Source: a virus. Taken from it: a DNA stretch of 36,098 bases. Made by a program: the position numbers and the translations under genes. The notes under the pieces are model-generated. The model searched no databases and had not been told where the DNA came from. It saw nothing but the letters and a program-made list of their open reading frames with translations. The stretch spans positions 1 through 36,098 of the IMG/VR virus record IMGVR_UViG_3300039098_000026; one strand, written 5' to 3'. Below are positions 23,571-30,205 of this stretch, in pieces; the stretch's first letter is position 1, and each line of letters opens with the position of its first letter.

Positions 23571-25087
23571 TATTCTACCTCTTCTTCTACAACCTCTTCT
23601 ACTGGCTCTTCTGGGTTTATGTTGCCATCTGCTTGTGCAAATAACTCATCTACTGAAAACTCTTTGGTTTCCTCAACCTCTTCAAGCTGTTCATCACTAT
23701 TAACAAAACTAAACTCTTTTGCAAGCACCTCTTTCTTCACCCCAACACTTAATGCACTTGGAATTATTAAAGCTGTTTCTTGGTCTACATTAGGTCGCTT
23801 AGTTGTGAACGTGATTGTTACATCTAATACATCAAGCTCTTCTCCACCCTTAGTAACTAATACATTTGTGTACTTTTGCAACCTTGCTTGTAATGCACTA
23901 ACCATAAATGGGTTTTTATCTTCTAATAATACTTCAATACCTATTAACCCAAAGCTCAATGCTATACCGCTTATAATGTTGCTATACCTTTCACTTGTAA
24001 AGTCTGGCACCATACTATATTTTGCAATGTCGCTTGTTAGTTGATTTTGACTTGCTATCATACCCTCGTTATTGATTTGTTGTGTAACATTTTCTATCCT
24101 GCTACCTTGACCAAACTTAGTACTAAACCATCTGTTTTTCTTAATCTTATTATATTGCTTTGTGCTTTCTTTTTCATTATTACCAAGACTAATACCATAA
24201 AACACTAATATGTTTTCAATAAATTGTCTTACTGCGTTTATATGGTCACTACCTGCCTCATTCTTTGCATCTATCAAACTTATAGCCGGCTCTACATCAC
24301 TTAGTAAATCATCGTTATTCCAAACCTCTGTTATCGGGTTTGTTTTTACATTATGTGCCATTTTCTCTGTTGGCTCACCTAAACTATTTATTTGAGGTAT
24401 GTTTATTAATCTATTCATCTTATCAGGTGCAACAGTATTTGTCTTATACTTAGTAACAAACACATCATCGTATACTGCAACCTCATAATAATCTTCTTGG
24501 TCTTTTGGCGTGTATATCCTTGTATATTCCACAGAGTATACTGGTTCTTGCTCATCTTCATTATTATAAACAACAAATGCATTTAGTGGCTTTTTAGCCT
24601 TAGCTCTTGGCTCTGCATTCTTATCAACATAAACCTTATCAACTGCAACACCATATCTGCTTTGATATTTTGCAAGCGTTTTTGTTTGCTTTTTAGTGTT
24701 TTGTCTTCTGTAAAGCCTTTCAACCTCACTTAGTGCTTTCTCGGTTTTAACCTTATTATCAACATCTTCTGCTATTTGATATGTTCCACCTGCACCATAC
24801 CCGTAACCACTAACCATTCTTTCGATATAGCTAGGCTCTTGATATACTAACTTATAGTTAATAGCACTCTCTAATTCGCTTAAACGCATCCTATTAAAAA
24901 TATTAGCAAACCCCTCTGCATATGCTTCTAACATTAAGTATCTAGGCACCTTTCGTGTATGTTGCTTAATTGCATCTAATACATCAATCTCGCTTTGGTA
25001 TATTGGTCTGCGTGGTTGGTAAGCAAGCCATATTGCTACATAGCTATCCTTTATGTTATTTAAATCTAACCCCGTGTTATTTGTCAT
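23570..25087 (-). CDS. Portal protein (SPP1 gp6-like)
   Basis: The protein is 505 residues. Features of the gp6-type portal family: IKQHTRKVPRYLMLEAYAEG near the N-terminus, RIYTPKDQEDYYEVAVYDD in the middle, LIDAKNEAGSDHINAVRQF, and a long helical region before an acidic C-terminus (PEEPVEEVVEEEVE). It forms the dodecameric DNA channel at one capsid vertex. The gene follows TerL with a nine-base gap. Confidence 0.88.
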   Translation of the reverse strand: MTNNTGLDLNNIKDSYVAIWLAYQPRRPIYQSEIDVLDAIKQHTRKVPRYLMLEAYAEGFANIFNRMRLSELESAINYKLVYQEPSYIERMVSGYGYGAGGTYQIAEDVDNKVKTEKALSEVERLYRRQNTKKQTKTLAKYQSRYGVAVDKVYVDKNAEPRAKAKKPLNAFVVYNNEDEQEPVYSVEYTRIYTPKDQEDYYEVAVYDDVFVTKYKTNTVAPDKMNRLINIPQINSLGEPTEKMAHNVKTNPITEVWNNDDLLSDVEPAISLIDAKNEAGSDHINAVRQFIENILVFYGISLGNNEKESTKQYNKIKKNRWFSTKFGQGSRIENVTQQINNEGMIASQNQLTSDIAKYSMVPDFTSERYSNIISGIALSFGLIGIEVLLEDKNPFMVSALQARLQKYTNVLVTKGGEELDVLDVTITFTTKRPNVDQETALIIPSALSVGVKKEVLAKEFSFVNSDEQLEEVEETKEFSVDELFAQADGNINPEEPVEEVVEEEVE

Positions 25088-25096
25088 ACTTCTCCT

Positions 25097-26641
25097 TTAT
25101 ACAAGCTCTTCACCTCGTATATAATACGCTATTCCTAACGCCATTACTTTATCATCGTGTTTGCCTGATATTGCCTCAAGCTTAATGTTACCACTCTTCT
25201 TCTTATTCCTTATAAATGTGAGCATTTGCCTCATTGTGTCCTTGTCATTCAACAGCTCTATATGGTTGTTTACTATACTCTTTAATCCGCTTATAAATAA
25301 CGGTCTTGTAATCGTGGTAGTTTTAACACCATATTGCATTGTAACCCCTGTTCCAGCCGTATCTTCTTTTCTTCTTGCAAACTGATTTGGATAGTCTAAT
25401 TTTTCAAGCTGTTTTGTTGGGTATGTTGAAAAGTTGTTTTCTATACCTATACAAGCCCAGTCATACATTTTGCCTAAGCAGTACATTTGTTCTACATAGT
25501 AATCTTCATCATTTAAGTGTGTGAACGTGAATACTTGCTTACCTGTTGTAAGGTGTATTCCCTGTGCCTCAAAACTATCACTACCCTCTCCTGCGGTGTC
25601 ACCACCTATCACATAGCTCTCTCCATTCTTAAATTCCTCATATATTTTAATATATCCATCTGAACTCTCTACAAATTGTATGTTGTTTATGCCAATATTA
25701 CCATTGCTATAAAACTCTTTCTCATACACAAACTCCCCTCTTCTAATAGGCTTGGGTGCTTTTTGTATTCTGTCAATTATGATGTCTTTATCAAATACAC
25801 AATCTCCTGTACTTAAAAACGCCTCTTCTGGTGTTATTGGATACTCTTGTCTAAATTGTCTAATATCACCCTTCGCCCTATTCTTAATAGCCCACCTACG
25901 CCACTCTAATTGGTCATTGGTCAGGTTATGTTGTTTTTTTAGATTATCTTCTATATCTGTTAATTTAAACCCTGTATATGTTTTGGAATATTCATCCATC
26001 TCACACCACGGTACAAATATGAATATAAAGTCATTGTCACCCATCATAGCATCATCACACAGGTCTTTAAAGTAGTTAAACCCATTGGCTGTACTTTCTA
26101 TGAATATCATTGTGTTTGGCTCATCTGGAACTGCTTGCATTAACCCAAGCATCTGTTCATCTATGTTATCACCCCAGAATGCCACCTCTGACAAATGGAG
26201 GTTGTTCATTGTTTCGCCCCTCAGTATATCCTTACCACCTGCCGTTTCAACCACTATATAGCTGTTAATCTTATCAAACACTAATTCTCTGTCATTTGAG
26301 TACTGTTTGTGTGGTTTAATCTCTTCAGGTAACCCCTCATAGAATGACTTACCCATATTAAATAATGCCTTAGTGCTTGCCTTTTTATGTGCTATTACCG
26401 CTGACCTTGTATTAGGTGTGGTGAGTGTTATAGCAGTAGTTAGTGCCTGCCCCTGTGTTGAGCCTCCTACCTGCCTACTCTTTAGCTCTATTATCCTTAT
26501 AGGCTTGCCCTGCTCGTGTTGTGACTTAATTGCCTCATACACCCTCTGCTGTGCTGTATTAAATACTAATGGCACAATGTTTGACTTCTTATCACGTATC
26601 TTAAAGTACTTCTCTGTATATGCTTGTATATTGATTGCCAT
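25097..26641 (-). CDS. terL: Terminase large subunit
   Basis: This 514-residue packaging motor has an ATPase domain with an atypical Walker A (KSRQVGGST, 54-62), a Walker-B-like segment with acidic end (NNLHLSEVAF, 146-155) and the coupling motif ESTANG (182-187). The C-terminal nuclease domain has D348 (VIGGDTAGEGSD), a central glutamate (GIENNF) and a late aspartate (KHDDKVMALGIAYY). Length and motifs are complete. It is separated from terS by a 500-bp non-coding stretch, which is unusual for this gene pair. Confidence 0.93.
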   Translation of the reverse strand: MAINIQAYTEKYFKIRDKKSNIVPLVFNTAQQRVYEAIKSQHEQGKPIRIIELKSRQVGGSTQGQALTTAITLTTPNTRSAVIAHKKASTKALFNMGKSFYEGLPEEIKPHKQYSNDRELVFDKINSYIVVETAGGKDILRGETMNNLHLSEVAFWGDNIDEQMLGLMQAVPDEPNTMIFIESTANGFNYFKDLCDDAMMGDNDFIFIFVPWCEMDEYSKTYTGFKLTDIEDNLKKQHNLTNDQLEWRRWAIKNRAKGDIRQFRQEYPITPEEAFLSTGDCVFDKDIIIDRIQKAPKPIRRGEFVYEKEFYSNGNIGINNIQFVESSDGYIKIYEEFKNGESYVIGGDTAGEGSDSFEAQGIHLTTGKQVFTFTHLNDEDYYVEQMYCLGKMYDWACIGIENNFSTYPTKQLEKLDYPNQFARRKEDTAGTGVTMQYGVKTTTITRPLFISGLKSIVNNHIELLNDKDTMRQMLTFIRNKKKSGNIKLEAISGKHDDKVMALGIAYYIRGEELV

Positions 26642-26748
26642 TAATTTCCCCTTTAAGTTAAATCAAAAGTTAACTTTGTTTTTCTCTTCAACTCCAAATT
26701 ACACTTTAAGAAAATGTCTTGCCTAAACTATCGCTCTTTTCATTTTAG
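26642..26748. other. Leader between insert and terL
   Basis: This AT-rich stretch contains the 12-bp palindrome AAAGTTAACTTT (near 26665-26676) and, next to the terL start, the ribosome site AAAGGGG on the minus strand. No ORF is visible. Confidence 0.5.
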
Positions 26749-27142
26749 CTTTTCTAAATAAATCTCTTTGAAAACAAGTTCGGTTTCAAATGATATTTCT
26801 TGAGAATTGTGTGGCTGAAAATGAATTGTGTCCGATTTGTTTCAAGTGAAATTATTTTGAAATTTAACTTAATATATTATTTAATACGCTACAGGCTAGT
26901 GTTTATAGGCACTGTGGGGTCTAAATTGTTTACCAAGTTTAAAATTGAAATTAATTACGTTTAAATCAAATCGGTGTTTTTTTAAAAAAGTTACAGAAGT
27001 TTTTATTGAATGTAAAATTTATTATTTATTGATTTTGTTGAAGTAAAATACTGCGTGGTTATTTGCTTCAGCTTTTTTATATTTGTTAAGAAACCATACC
27101 CTTAAAATGCATTTGCGTTTCAAGAGGATTTATTTAGAAAAC
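26749..27142. repeat. Non-coding insert bounded by ~25-bp inverted repeats
   Basis: The left end (26749-26775) reads CTTTTCTAAATAAATCTCTT then TGAAAAC; the right end (27117-27142) is its imperfect inverse, sharing TTTTCTAAATAAATC exactly (15 bp) plus a matching CTT-GAAA-C block. The right repeat stops exactly at the terS stop codon. The interior has no ORF but several TTTGAAA/TTTCAAA dyads. It resembles a MITE-like or structured-RNA insertion; a packaging-site role is also possible. No transposase is present. Confidence 0.6.
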
Positions 27143-27574
27143 TTAAAACTTTTTGCCTTCTAATTCCTTTAGGTAGTCCGCATAGTTTAGTTCTGTATTT
27201 ACGGTGTTTATGTTCTTAGCGTTAAAGCCCATCATATTATTAATCTCTTTAACTCCGCCTATCCAATACTTTAATTGTCCACTGTCCTTAGCTGTCTTGT
27301 AAGCCTCCATTAATTCTCTTAGGCTATCATCAACAGTCCATTGTACTTTGTCTAATGCAACTTTATTCATTTTATTGTATAAATATTCATACCTTGACTT
27401 TACCTTAACTTCTGACAGTAACCTTGAAGCCTTTTGGTCTACTAAATCCATATTCCCTTTTTGGTTAGAATACCCAGCACCCAAATAAGCCTGTCTTTGA
27501 TTACCTTTGTTCTTGACAAGCTCTTGCACAAACTTTTCTTGTAAGTGACTGTGTAATGGTTTGTTTGGGTTCAT
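27143..27574 (-). CDS. terS: Terminase small subunit
   Basis: The 143-residue protein opens with an HTH-like segment: QEKFVQELVKNKGNQRQAYL and GAGYSNQKGN, followed by ASRLLSEVKVKSRYEYL, which matches the terminase_2 small-subunit family. The middle is coiled (residues about 65-115) and the end is YADYLKELEGKKF. It recognises the packaging site and delivers it to TerL. It is preceded by AAGGAG. Confidence 0.88.
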   Translation of the reverse strand: MNPNKPLHSHLQEKFVQELVKNKGNQRQAYLGAGYSNQKGNMDLVDQKASRLLSEVKVKSRYEYLYNKMNKVALDKVQWTVDDSLRELMEAYKTAKDSGQLKYWIGGVKEINNMMGFNAKNINTVNTELNYADYLKELEGKKF

Positions 27575-27577
27575 TGT

Positions 27578-27760
27578 TTACTCCTTGTACTTAGCGTTTA
27601 GATGTAATAAGTGTTCTAATCTAATCTTATCCTCTTTTACTTGTTGTATCCTAACTTTATCTTCTACACCATTAAATAACTCACTCTCTGGTGGTGTTAG
27701 CTCTAAGTATATATTCTCATATAATATCTTCAATTCTTCTTCTAAATTAATCTTTAACAT
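27578..27760 (-). CDS. Small acidic coiled-coil protein
   Basis: The gene encodes 60 residues, almost wholly charged and helical, without a membrane segment. It sits three bases upstream of terS within the late operon. Function unknown. Confidence 0.6.
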   Translation of the reverse strand: MLKINLEEELKILYENIYLELTPPESELFNGVEDKVRIQQVKEDKIRLEHLLHLNAKYKE

Positions 27761-27761
27761 A

Positions 27762-28022
27762 CTACCCCCTAAACTGAATACTGTCTGCTATGTCTTGAAG
27801 TCGTTTGTTGTCGGCTTTTAGTTTGTATGCCGTATTTATGTGGTCATCAGCAATTTCTAATAGCTGTTCATTGTTTCTTTCTAAATCAATGCACTTGTCA
27901 TATAATTCTCCATAGCCCTCAACCCAGTCTATTAACCTTCTATCAATGTCTTTAATCTTAAACATCAACCCCAATATCCCTACTAGGCTTAATATTAATA
28001 ATGCTGTTAATAATGTAATCAT
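27762..28022 (-). CDS. Membrane-anchored coiled-coil protein
   Basis: The 86-residue protein starts with a hydrophobic segment (about 2-20) followed by a charged helix (DLERNNEQLLEIADDH, LKADNKRLQDIADS). The single N-terminal anchor plus coiled coil resembles spanin-like or Rz-type geometry, but spanins are not expected outside diderm hosts. Function unknown. Confidence 0.62.
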   Translation of the reverse strand: MITLLTALLILSLVGILGLMFKIKDIDRRLIDWVEGYGELYDKCIDLERNNEQLLEIADDHINTAYKLKADNKRLQDIADSIQFRG

Positions 28023-28025
28023 AAA

Positions 28026-28259
28026 TTAATCCTCCAATTCTAAATATCTTTTAAGTAATTGCTTTAACGCTTTAATCTCTAATTCTAATCTTTCAATAGT
28101 TATAATGCTTTTGTTATAATAGTCTTCATAGTCTATACTTACATCTGTAAATCTGTTTTTTGGTGTTACATTAGTCATTACCGAAATAATACACCCGTGT
28201 TTACAGTTCCCCAATGTATCTATTGAATATCTACCACATATTGCACACATATTATCCAT
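28026..28259 (-). CDS. Small protein with Cys cluster and coiled coil
   Basis: The gene encodes 77 residues. The N-terminus has MCAICGRYSIDTLGNCKHGC, a possible zinc site (C5, C8, C17, C21); the C-terminus is helical (ITIERLELEIKALKQLLKR). It is the first gene of the late operon, behind the structured leader, with a GGAGGG site. It could be a regulator or a small structural factor. Confidence 0.65.
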   Translation of the reverse strand: MDNMCAICGRYSIDTLGNCKHGCIISVMTNVTPKNRFTDVSIDYEDYYNKSIITIERLELEIKALKQLLKRYLELED

Positions 28260-28474
28260 AAATTCCCTCCATTAAATGCAACAAAACAAGCCTATTAAGC
28301 CTGTTTGCTGTCTGACACCCTCCGTTTAGGGCGTGGTTATTGGTCTGTGGTTTTACGTTCCACAGAAACGAATTTGGTTACTAGCTAATGTTGTTTATTC
28401 AAGTGACTAGCTCGGGTTTTAAGTCTTATACCGACTTCCTCGTTGGTTTGCCATTGTGAGAATTTACACCCTCT
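28260..28474 (-). ncRNA. Structured ~215-nt leader of the late operon
   Basis: Between the promoter at 28481-28509 and the first gene there is no ORF but a chain of hairpins on the transcribed strand. AAGTC/GACTT (28421-28437) has a 7-nt loop; TCTGTGG/CCACAGA (28344-28366) has 7 pairs; ACGCCCT/AGGGTGT (28315-28334) has 7 pairs with one G:T. A terminator-like AACAGGC/GCTTGTT (28285-28305) follows, with a short T stretch. Such leaders often control read-through into late genes. The segment complementary to 28310-28317 can pair with the small RNA at 835. Confidence 0.6.
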
Positions 28475-28480
28475 TGTATC

Positions 28481-28524
28481 ATTATACACTATATTGCATA
28501 ATTAGTCAACACTTATATGCCAAA
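28481..28524 (-). promoter_or_regulatory. Late promoter with paired GCATATA repeats
   Basis: On the minus strand: TTGACT (28504-28509), a 17-bp spacer, TATAAT (28481-28486). TTTGGCATATAAGTG (28510-28524) abuts the -35 box and ATGCAATATAGTG (28487-28499) fills the spacer up to the -10. This matches the layout at 786-828 and 29551-29592. Confidence 0.82.
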
Positions 28525-28552
28525 AAGTTTACAGTATTTTTATTTACTGTAA
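28523..28552 (-). terminator. Terminator of the short minus operon
   Basis: On the minus strand TTACAGTA/TACTGTAA forms an 8-bp stem with an 8-nt loop, followed by ACTTTTTGG. It ends the operon of the 84-residue membrane protein immediately before the late promoter. Confidence 0.75.
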
Positions 28553-28807
28553 TTAATTTTTATTTTCATCCCATATAACTGGGTATATTAGCATATTAAA
28601 CCAGTGTGTTACCACAAAAATCAATGCACTTCTTCCAACTACTAAATTAAATGTATAATTTTTTATTGGGTCTGTTATCCCAGCAAACATATTAAAATAT
28701 ATATTTAAACCAGTTAAGTGTAATACTATAACCATTGACCATATAAACACTAATGTAATCAGTGACACTAATGCACTATACTTAATTCCTTTTCTAAATT
28801 CTTTCAT
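28553..28807 (-). CDS. Small two- or three-helix membrane protein
   Basis: The 84-residue protein has hydrophobic segments at about 11-33 and 52-77, with an aromatic loop between them and a basic N-terminus (MKEFRKGIK). It belongs to a separate short minus operon under a late-type promoter. A holin or superinfection-exclusion role is possible but unsupported. Confidence 0.62.
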   Translation of the reverse strand: MKEFRKGIKYSALVSLITLVFIWSMVIVLHLTGLNIYFNMFAGITDPIKNYTFNLVVGRSALIFVVTHWFNMLIYPVIWDENKN

Positions 28808-28816
28808 AATCTCCCC

Positions 28817-28978
28817 CTATAAATATTTTTTAACCGCCACTTTAACCTTTACAACCTCAACAACTACTAAATCACCCTTAGAACTCCACATTTGCAGTGT
28901 TCCGTGACTTTGTAACTTCTTGGCGAACATTGGTGCGTTTTTTATTAATTGCTCTGTAAGTCTCTCTAATTGGCTCAT
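28817..28978 (-). CDS. Small hypothetical protein with structured ribosome site
   Basis: ATG at 28978 to TAG at 28817 encodes 53 residues: helical start (MSQLERLTEQLIKNAPMFAK), beta-rich basic end (VVVEVVKVKVAVKKYL). The Shine-Dalgarno AGGGGG lies partly within the hairpin CCCTAC-GGG-GTAGGG just upstream, so translation may be regulated. Function unknown. Confidence 0.58.
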   Translation of the reverse strand: MSQLERLTEQLIKNAPMFAKKLQSHGTLQMWSSKGDLVVVEVVKVKVAVKKYL

Positions 28979-28983
28979 ACTCC

Positions 28984-29034
28984 CCCTACCCCGTAGGGTT
29001 GACAGCTGGGTTTTAATTGCGTACCCGAGCTGTC
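28984..29034 (-). promoter_or_regulatory. Double hairpin that masks a ribosome binding site
   Basis: The first hairpin is GACAGCT-C-GGGT / ACCC-AGCTGTC (29001-29034), 11 pairs with one bulge. Next CCCTAC/GTAGGG (28984-28998) has 6 pairs and a GGG loop, and its 3' strand overlaps the Shine-Dalgarno of the 53-residue ORF starting at 28978. This is a likely translational switch. Confidence 0.6.
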
Positions 29035-29068
29035 CTTAAATGTTAATTAAACCACTTTTAATGGTTAT

Positions 29069-29134
29069 TGGTGGAGCACAATGGAATTGAACCATACTAC
29101 ACACCCCTCGCGGGTTGCTGAATCAAGATGCCCC
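29069..29134 (-). ncRNA. tRNA-like RNA with G3:U70 acceptor stem and encoded CCA
   Basis: Read on the minus strand, GGGGCAT (29134-29128) pairs with GTGCTCC (29079-29073) as a 7-bp acceptor stem including G3:U70, the alanine identity pair, then discriminator A and CCA (29071-29069). A T-arm (ATGG-TTCAATT-CCAT) sits in the correct place. Only 31 nt separate acceptor and T-arm and they fold as one hairpin with a GCGA tetraloop (ACCC-GCGA-GGGT), so no normal D-arm or anticodon arm exists. It could be a degenerate tRNA or a true minimal tRNA mimic. Confidence 0.5.
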
Positions 29135-29204
29135 ATAATGACAAGTTTTAAGACTGGTAATTTCTTACGTATCTTGGGAGGTCGCCTAAGGCACTTGTCA
29201 AACC
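29135..29204 (-). other. Hairpin-forming spacer between the two tRNA-like elements
   Basis: GACAAGT and ACTTGTC (minus strand, about 29198-29192 and 29147-29141) can pair, and the flanking CATAAT and ATTATG extend this, so the segment folds back and brings both tRNA-like units together. It includes the small palindrome GCCTTAGGC. No T-arm motif is present, so it is not itself a canonical tRNA. Confidence 0.4.
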
Positions 29205-29281
29205 CGATTATGTGGGGATTTGAACCCCAATGGTATGCACTTGTTATGGACAAATGCAGTTAAACCAGATGCTAATGCACC
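29205..29281 (-). ncRNA. tRNA-like sequence with D-, anticodon- and T-arms but no acceptor stem
   Basis: On the minus strand the D-arm GCA-TCTGGTTTAAC-TGC is followed by the stem GCATTTG/CAAGTGC with 7-nt loop TCCATAA (CAT in anticodon position, C instead of T before it), then a perfect T-arm TGGGG-TTCAAAT-CCCCA (29213-29229). The flanking 7-mers GGTGCAT and CATAATC do not pair, so it cannot form a normal acceptor stem. Likely a damaged tRNA-Met-like gene or part of a larger fold with the element at 29069-29134. Confidence 0.4.
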
Positions 29282-29300
29282 GAGATACCTTGCCAGTTGG

Positions 29301-29519
29301 TTAATTAATATATTCTATAAATTCTAATGTAGCATCTTCATTACTTATGCTTATTGCATATTCTGAATAATCGTTACCAACAAAAATTGGATATCCGCTT
29401 GGAAAATTAATCCTAGTTTTTGTATATATTTTAAATTTTTTGTCTTCTTCTAACCAATCAACCCTCACTATCTCATCTTTTTTAATATGAATATTATTTG
29501 TTACTTTTATAAACTCCAT
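29301..29519 (-). CDS. Small hypothetical protein
   Basis: The gene encodes 72 residues, soluble, beta-rich (NNIHIKKDEIVRVDWLEEDKK) with an acidic end. It is the first gene of the short minus operon, after a promoter of the paired-repeat type; GGGGG precedes the ATG by about ten bases. The composition is like small regulatory or inhibitor proteins, but nothing specific is recognised. Confidence 0.62.
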   Translation of the reverse strand: MEFIKVTNNIHIKKDEIVRVDWLEEDKKFKIYTKTRINFPSGYPIFVGNDYSEYAISISNEDATLEFIEYIN

Positions 29520-29550
29520 AATCTTTTTCCCCCTTATTTAATCTAACTCC

Positions 29551-29592
29551 ATTATACCACACTATATGCAAATCTGAGCCATTATATGCCAA
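29551..29592 (-). promoter_or_regulatory. Promoter of short minus operon with paired GCATATA repeats
   Basis: On the minus strand: TTGGCATATAATGG (29592-29579), TTTGCATATAGTGTGG (29572-29557), then TATAAT (29556-29551) preceded by TGG (extended -10). No good -35 box. Spacing from the first repeat to the -10 is 36 bp, against 37 at 786 and 28481. Confidence 0.72.
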
Positions 29593-29626
29593 TTATTTTT
29601 TTGTGCATATTGACCATACTTTTTAG

Positions 29627-29655
29627 TTGACTTTACTCATATGATGGTGTAAACT
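29627..29655 (+). promoter_or_regulatory. Early promoter TTGACT-17-TAAACT
   Basis: TTGACT (29627-29632) and TAAACT (29650-29655) have a 17-bp spacer that begins TTACTCATAT, as at 7756. The start region contains TACAAATCAA, which recurs after the promoter at 29862. It is divergent to the promoter at 29551. Confidence 0.82.
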
Positions 29656-29686
29656 GTGACTACAAATCAAAAACGAGGAGGGCGTT

Positions 29687-29848
29687 ATGGAAATTACAAG
29701 AGAACAGTTTGAGGATTTTGTTGAAGTTCAAAAAAGTGGGCTTTACAATATGTTTGACCAAAGGGCAAGGCTACAAACTGACCTAACAAAAGAAGAGTGG
29801 ATGTCTATTATGGATAACTATGATGAACTAGAAAAAACTTTTAAATAA
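29687..29848 (+). CDS. Small DUF5049-like phage protein
   Basis: ATG 29687 to TAA 29846-29848 encodes 53 residues with a GAGGAGGG site. The sequence (MEITREQFEDFVEVQKSGL, then a helix ending in IMDNYDELEKTF) resembles the short DUF5049 proteins of Firmicutes phages. It is the first early gene; function unknown. Confidence 0.65.
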   Translation: MEITREQFEDFVEVQKSGLYNMFDQRARLQTDLTKEEWMSIMDNYDELEKTFK

Positions 29849-29861
29849 GCACTAATTTTAG

Positions 29862-29890
29862 TTGACTTTACATTAAAAGTGTAGTAAACT
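29862..29890 (+). promoter_or_regulatory. Early promoter TTGACT-17-TAAACT (second)
   Basis: TTGACT (29862-29867), 17-bp spacer, TAAACT (29885-29890), followed by TACAAATCAA and GGAGGG. It shares TAGTTGACTTTAC with the promoter at 29627. Confidence 0.8.
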
Positions 29891-29918
29891 ATAAGTACAA
29901 ATCAAGGAGGGAAAGATT

Positions 29919-30203
29919 ATGACATACGAAAGTTTTAAGAAAACAATTGACAACTACAAAGAGCAATTAGAGTTTATAGAAAATGCCACTGATAAAACCA
30001 TAATGTTTAATGGTTCGGTTACACTTGAAATTGGTGGCGTTAAATATGAAATCAAAAAAACAAGCACATTGATGGATGAATTAAACAACTTTTTAGAAGA
30101 GACAAAAAAATCATTAGTTTATAACATTAATTACTACACAGCTTATTTTGCAAAAGAGCAGGATAAAAACAAAGAAATTAAAAAACTTATGGAGGATATG
30201 TAA
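29919..30203 (+). CDS. Small hypothetical coiled protein
   Basis: The gene encodes 94 residues: a charged N-terminal helix, a beta hairpin (VTLEIGGVKYEIKKT) and a C-terminal helix (AKEQDKNKEIKKLMEDM). It has AGGAGGG upstream and lies directly under the second early promoter. Not recognised. Confidence 0.68.
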   Translation: MTYESFKKTIDNYKEQLEFIENATDKTIMFNGSVTLEIGGVKYEIKKTSTLMDELNNFLEETKKSLVYNINYYTAYFAKEQDKNKEIKKLMEDM

Positions 30204-30205
30204 TT

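Noticed and set aside
12399-24395. Many plus-strand ORFs of 60-180 codons opposite the late genes
   Set aside because: They are antisense shadows of confident structural genes and show no coding-like composition or ribosome sites.
29065-29253. Overlapping 60-codon ORFs on both strands in the tRNA-like region
   Set aside because: No ribosome sites, no protein-like pattern, and tRNA-type T-arms lie across them.
29069-29281. tmRNA (ssrA) gene
   Set aside because: The ends look tmRNA-like (G3:U70, CCA, TCTGGTTT resembling the ssrA D-region), but the length is about 210 nt and I find no tag reading frame or ring of pseudoknots.
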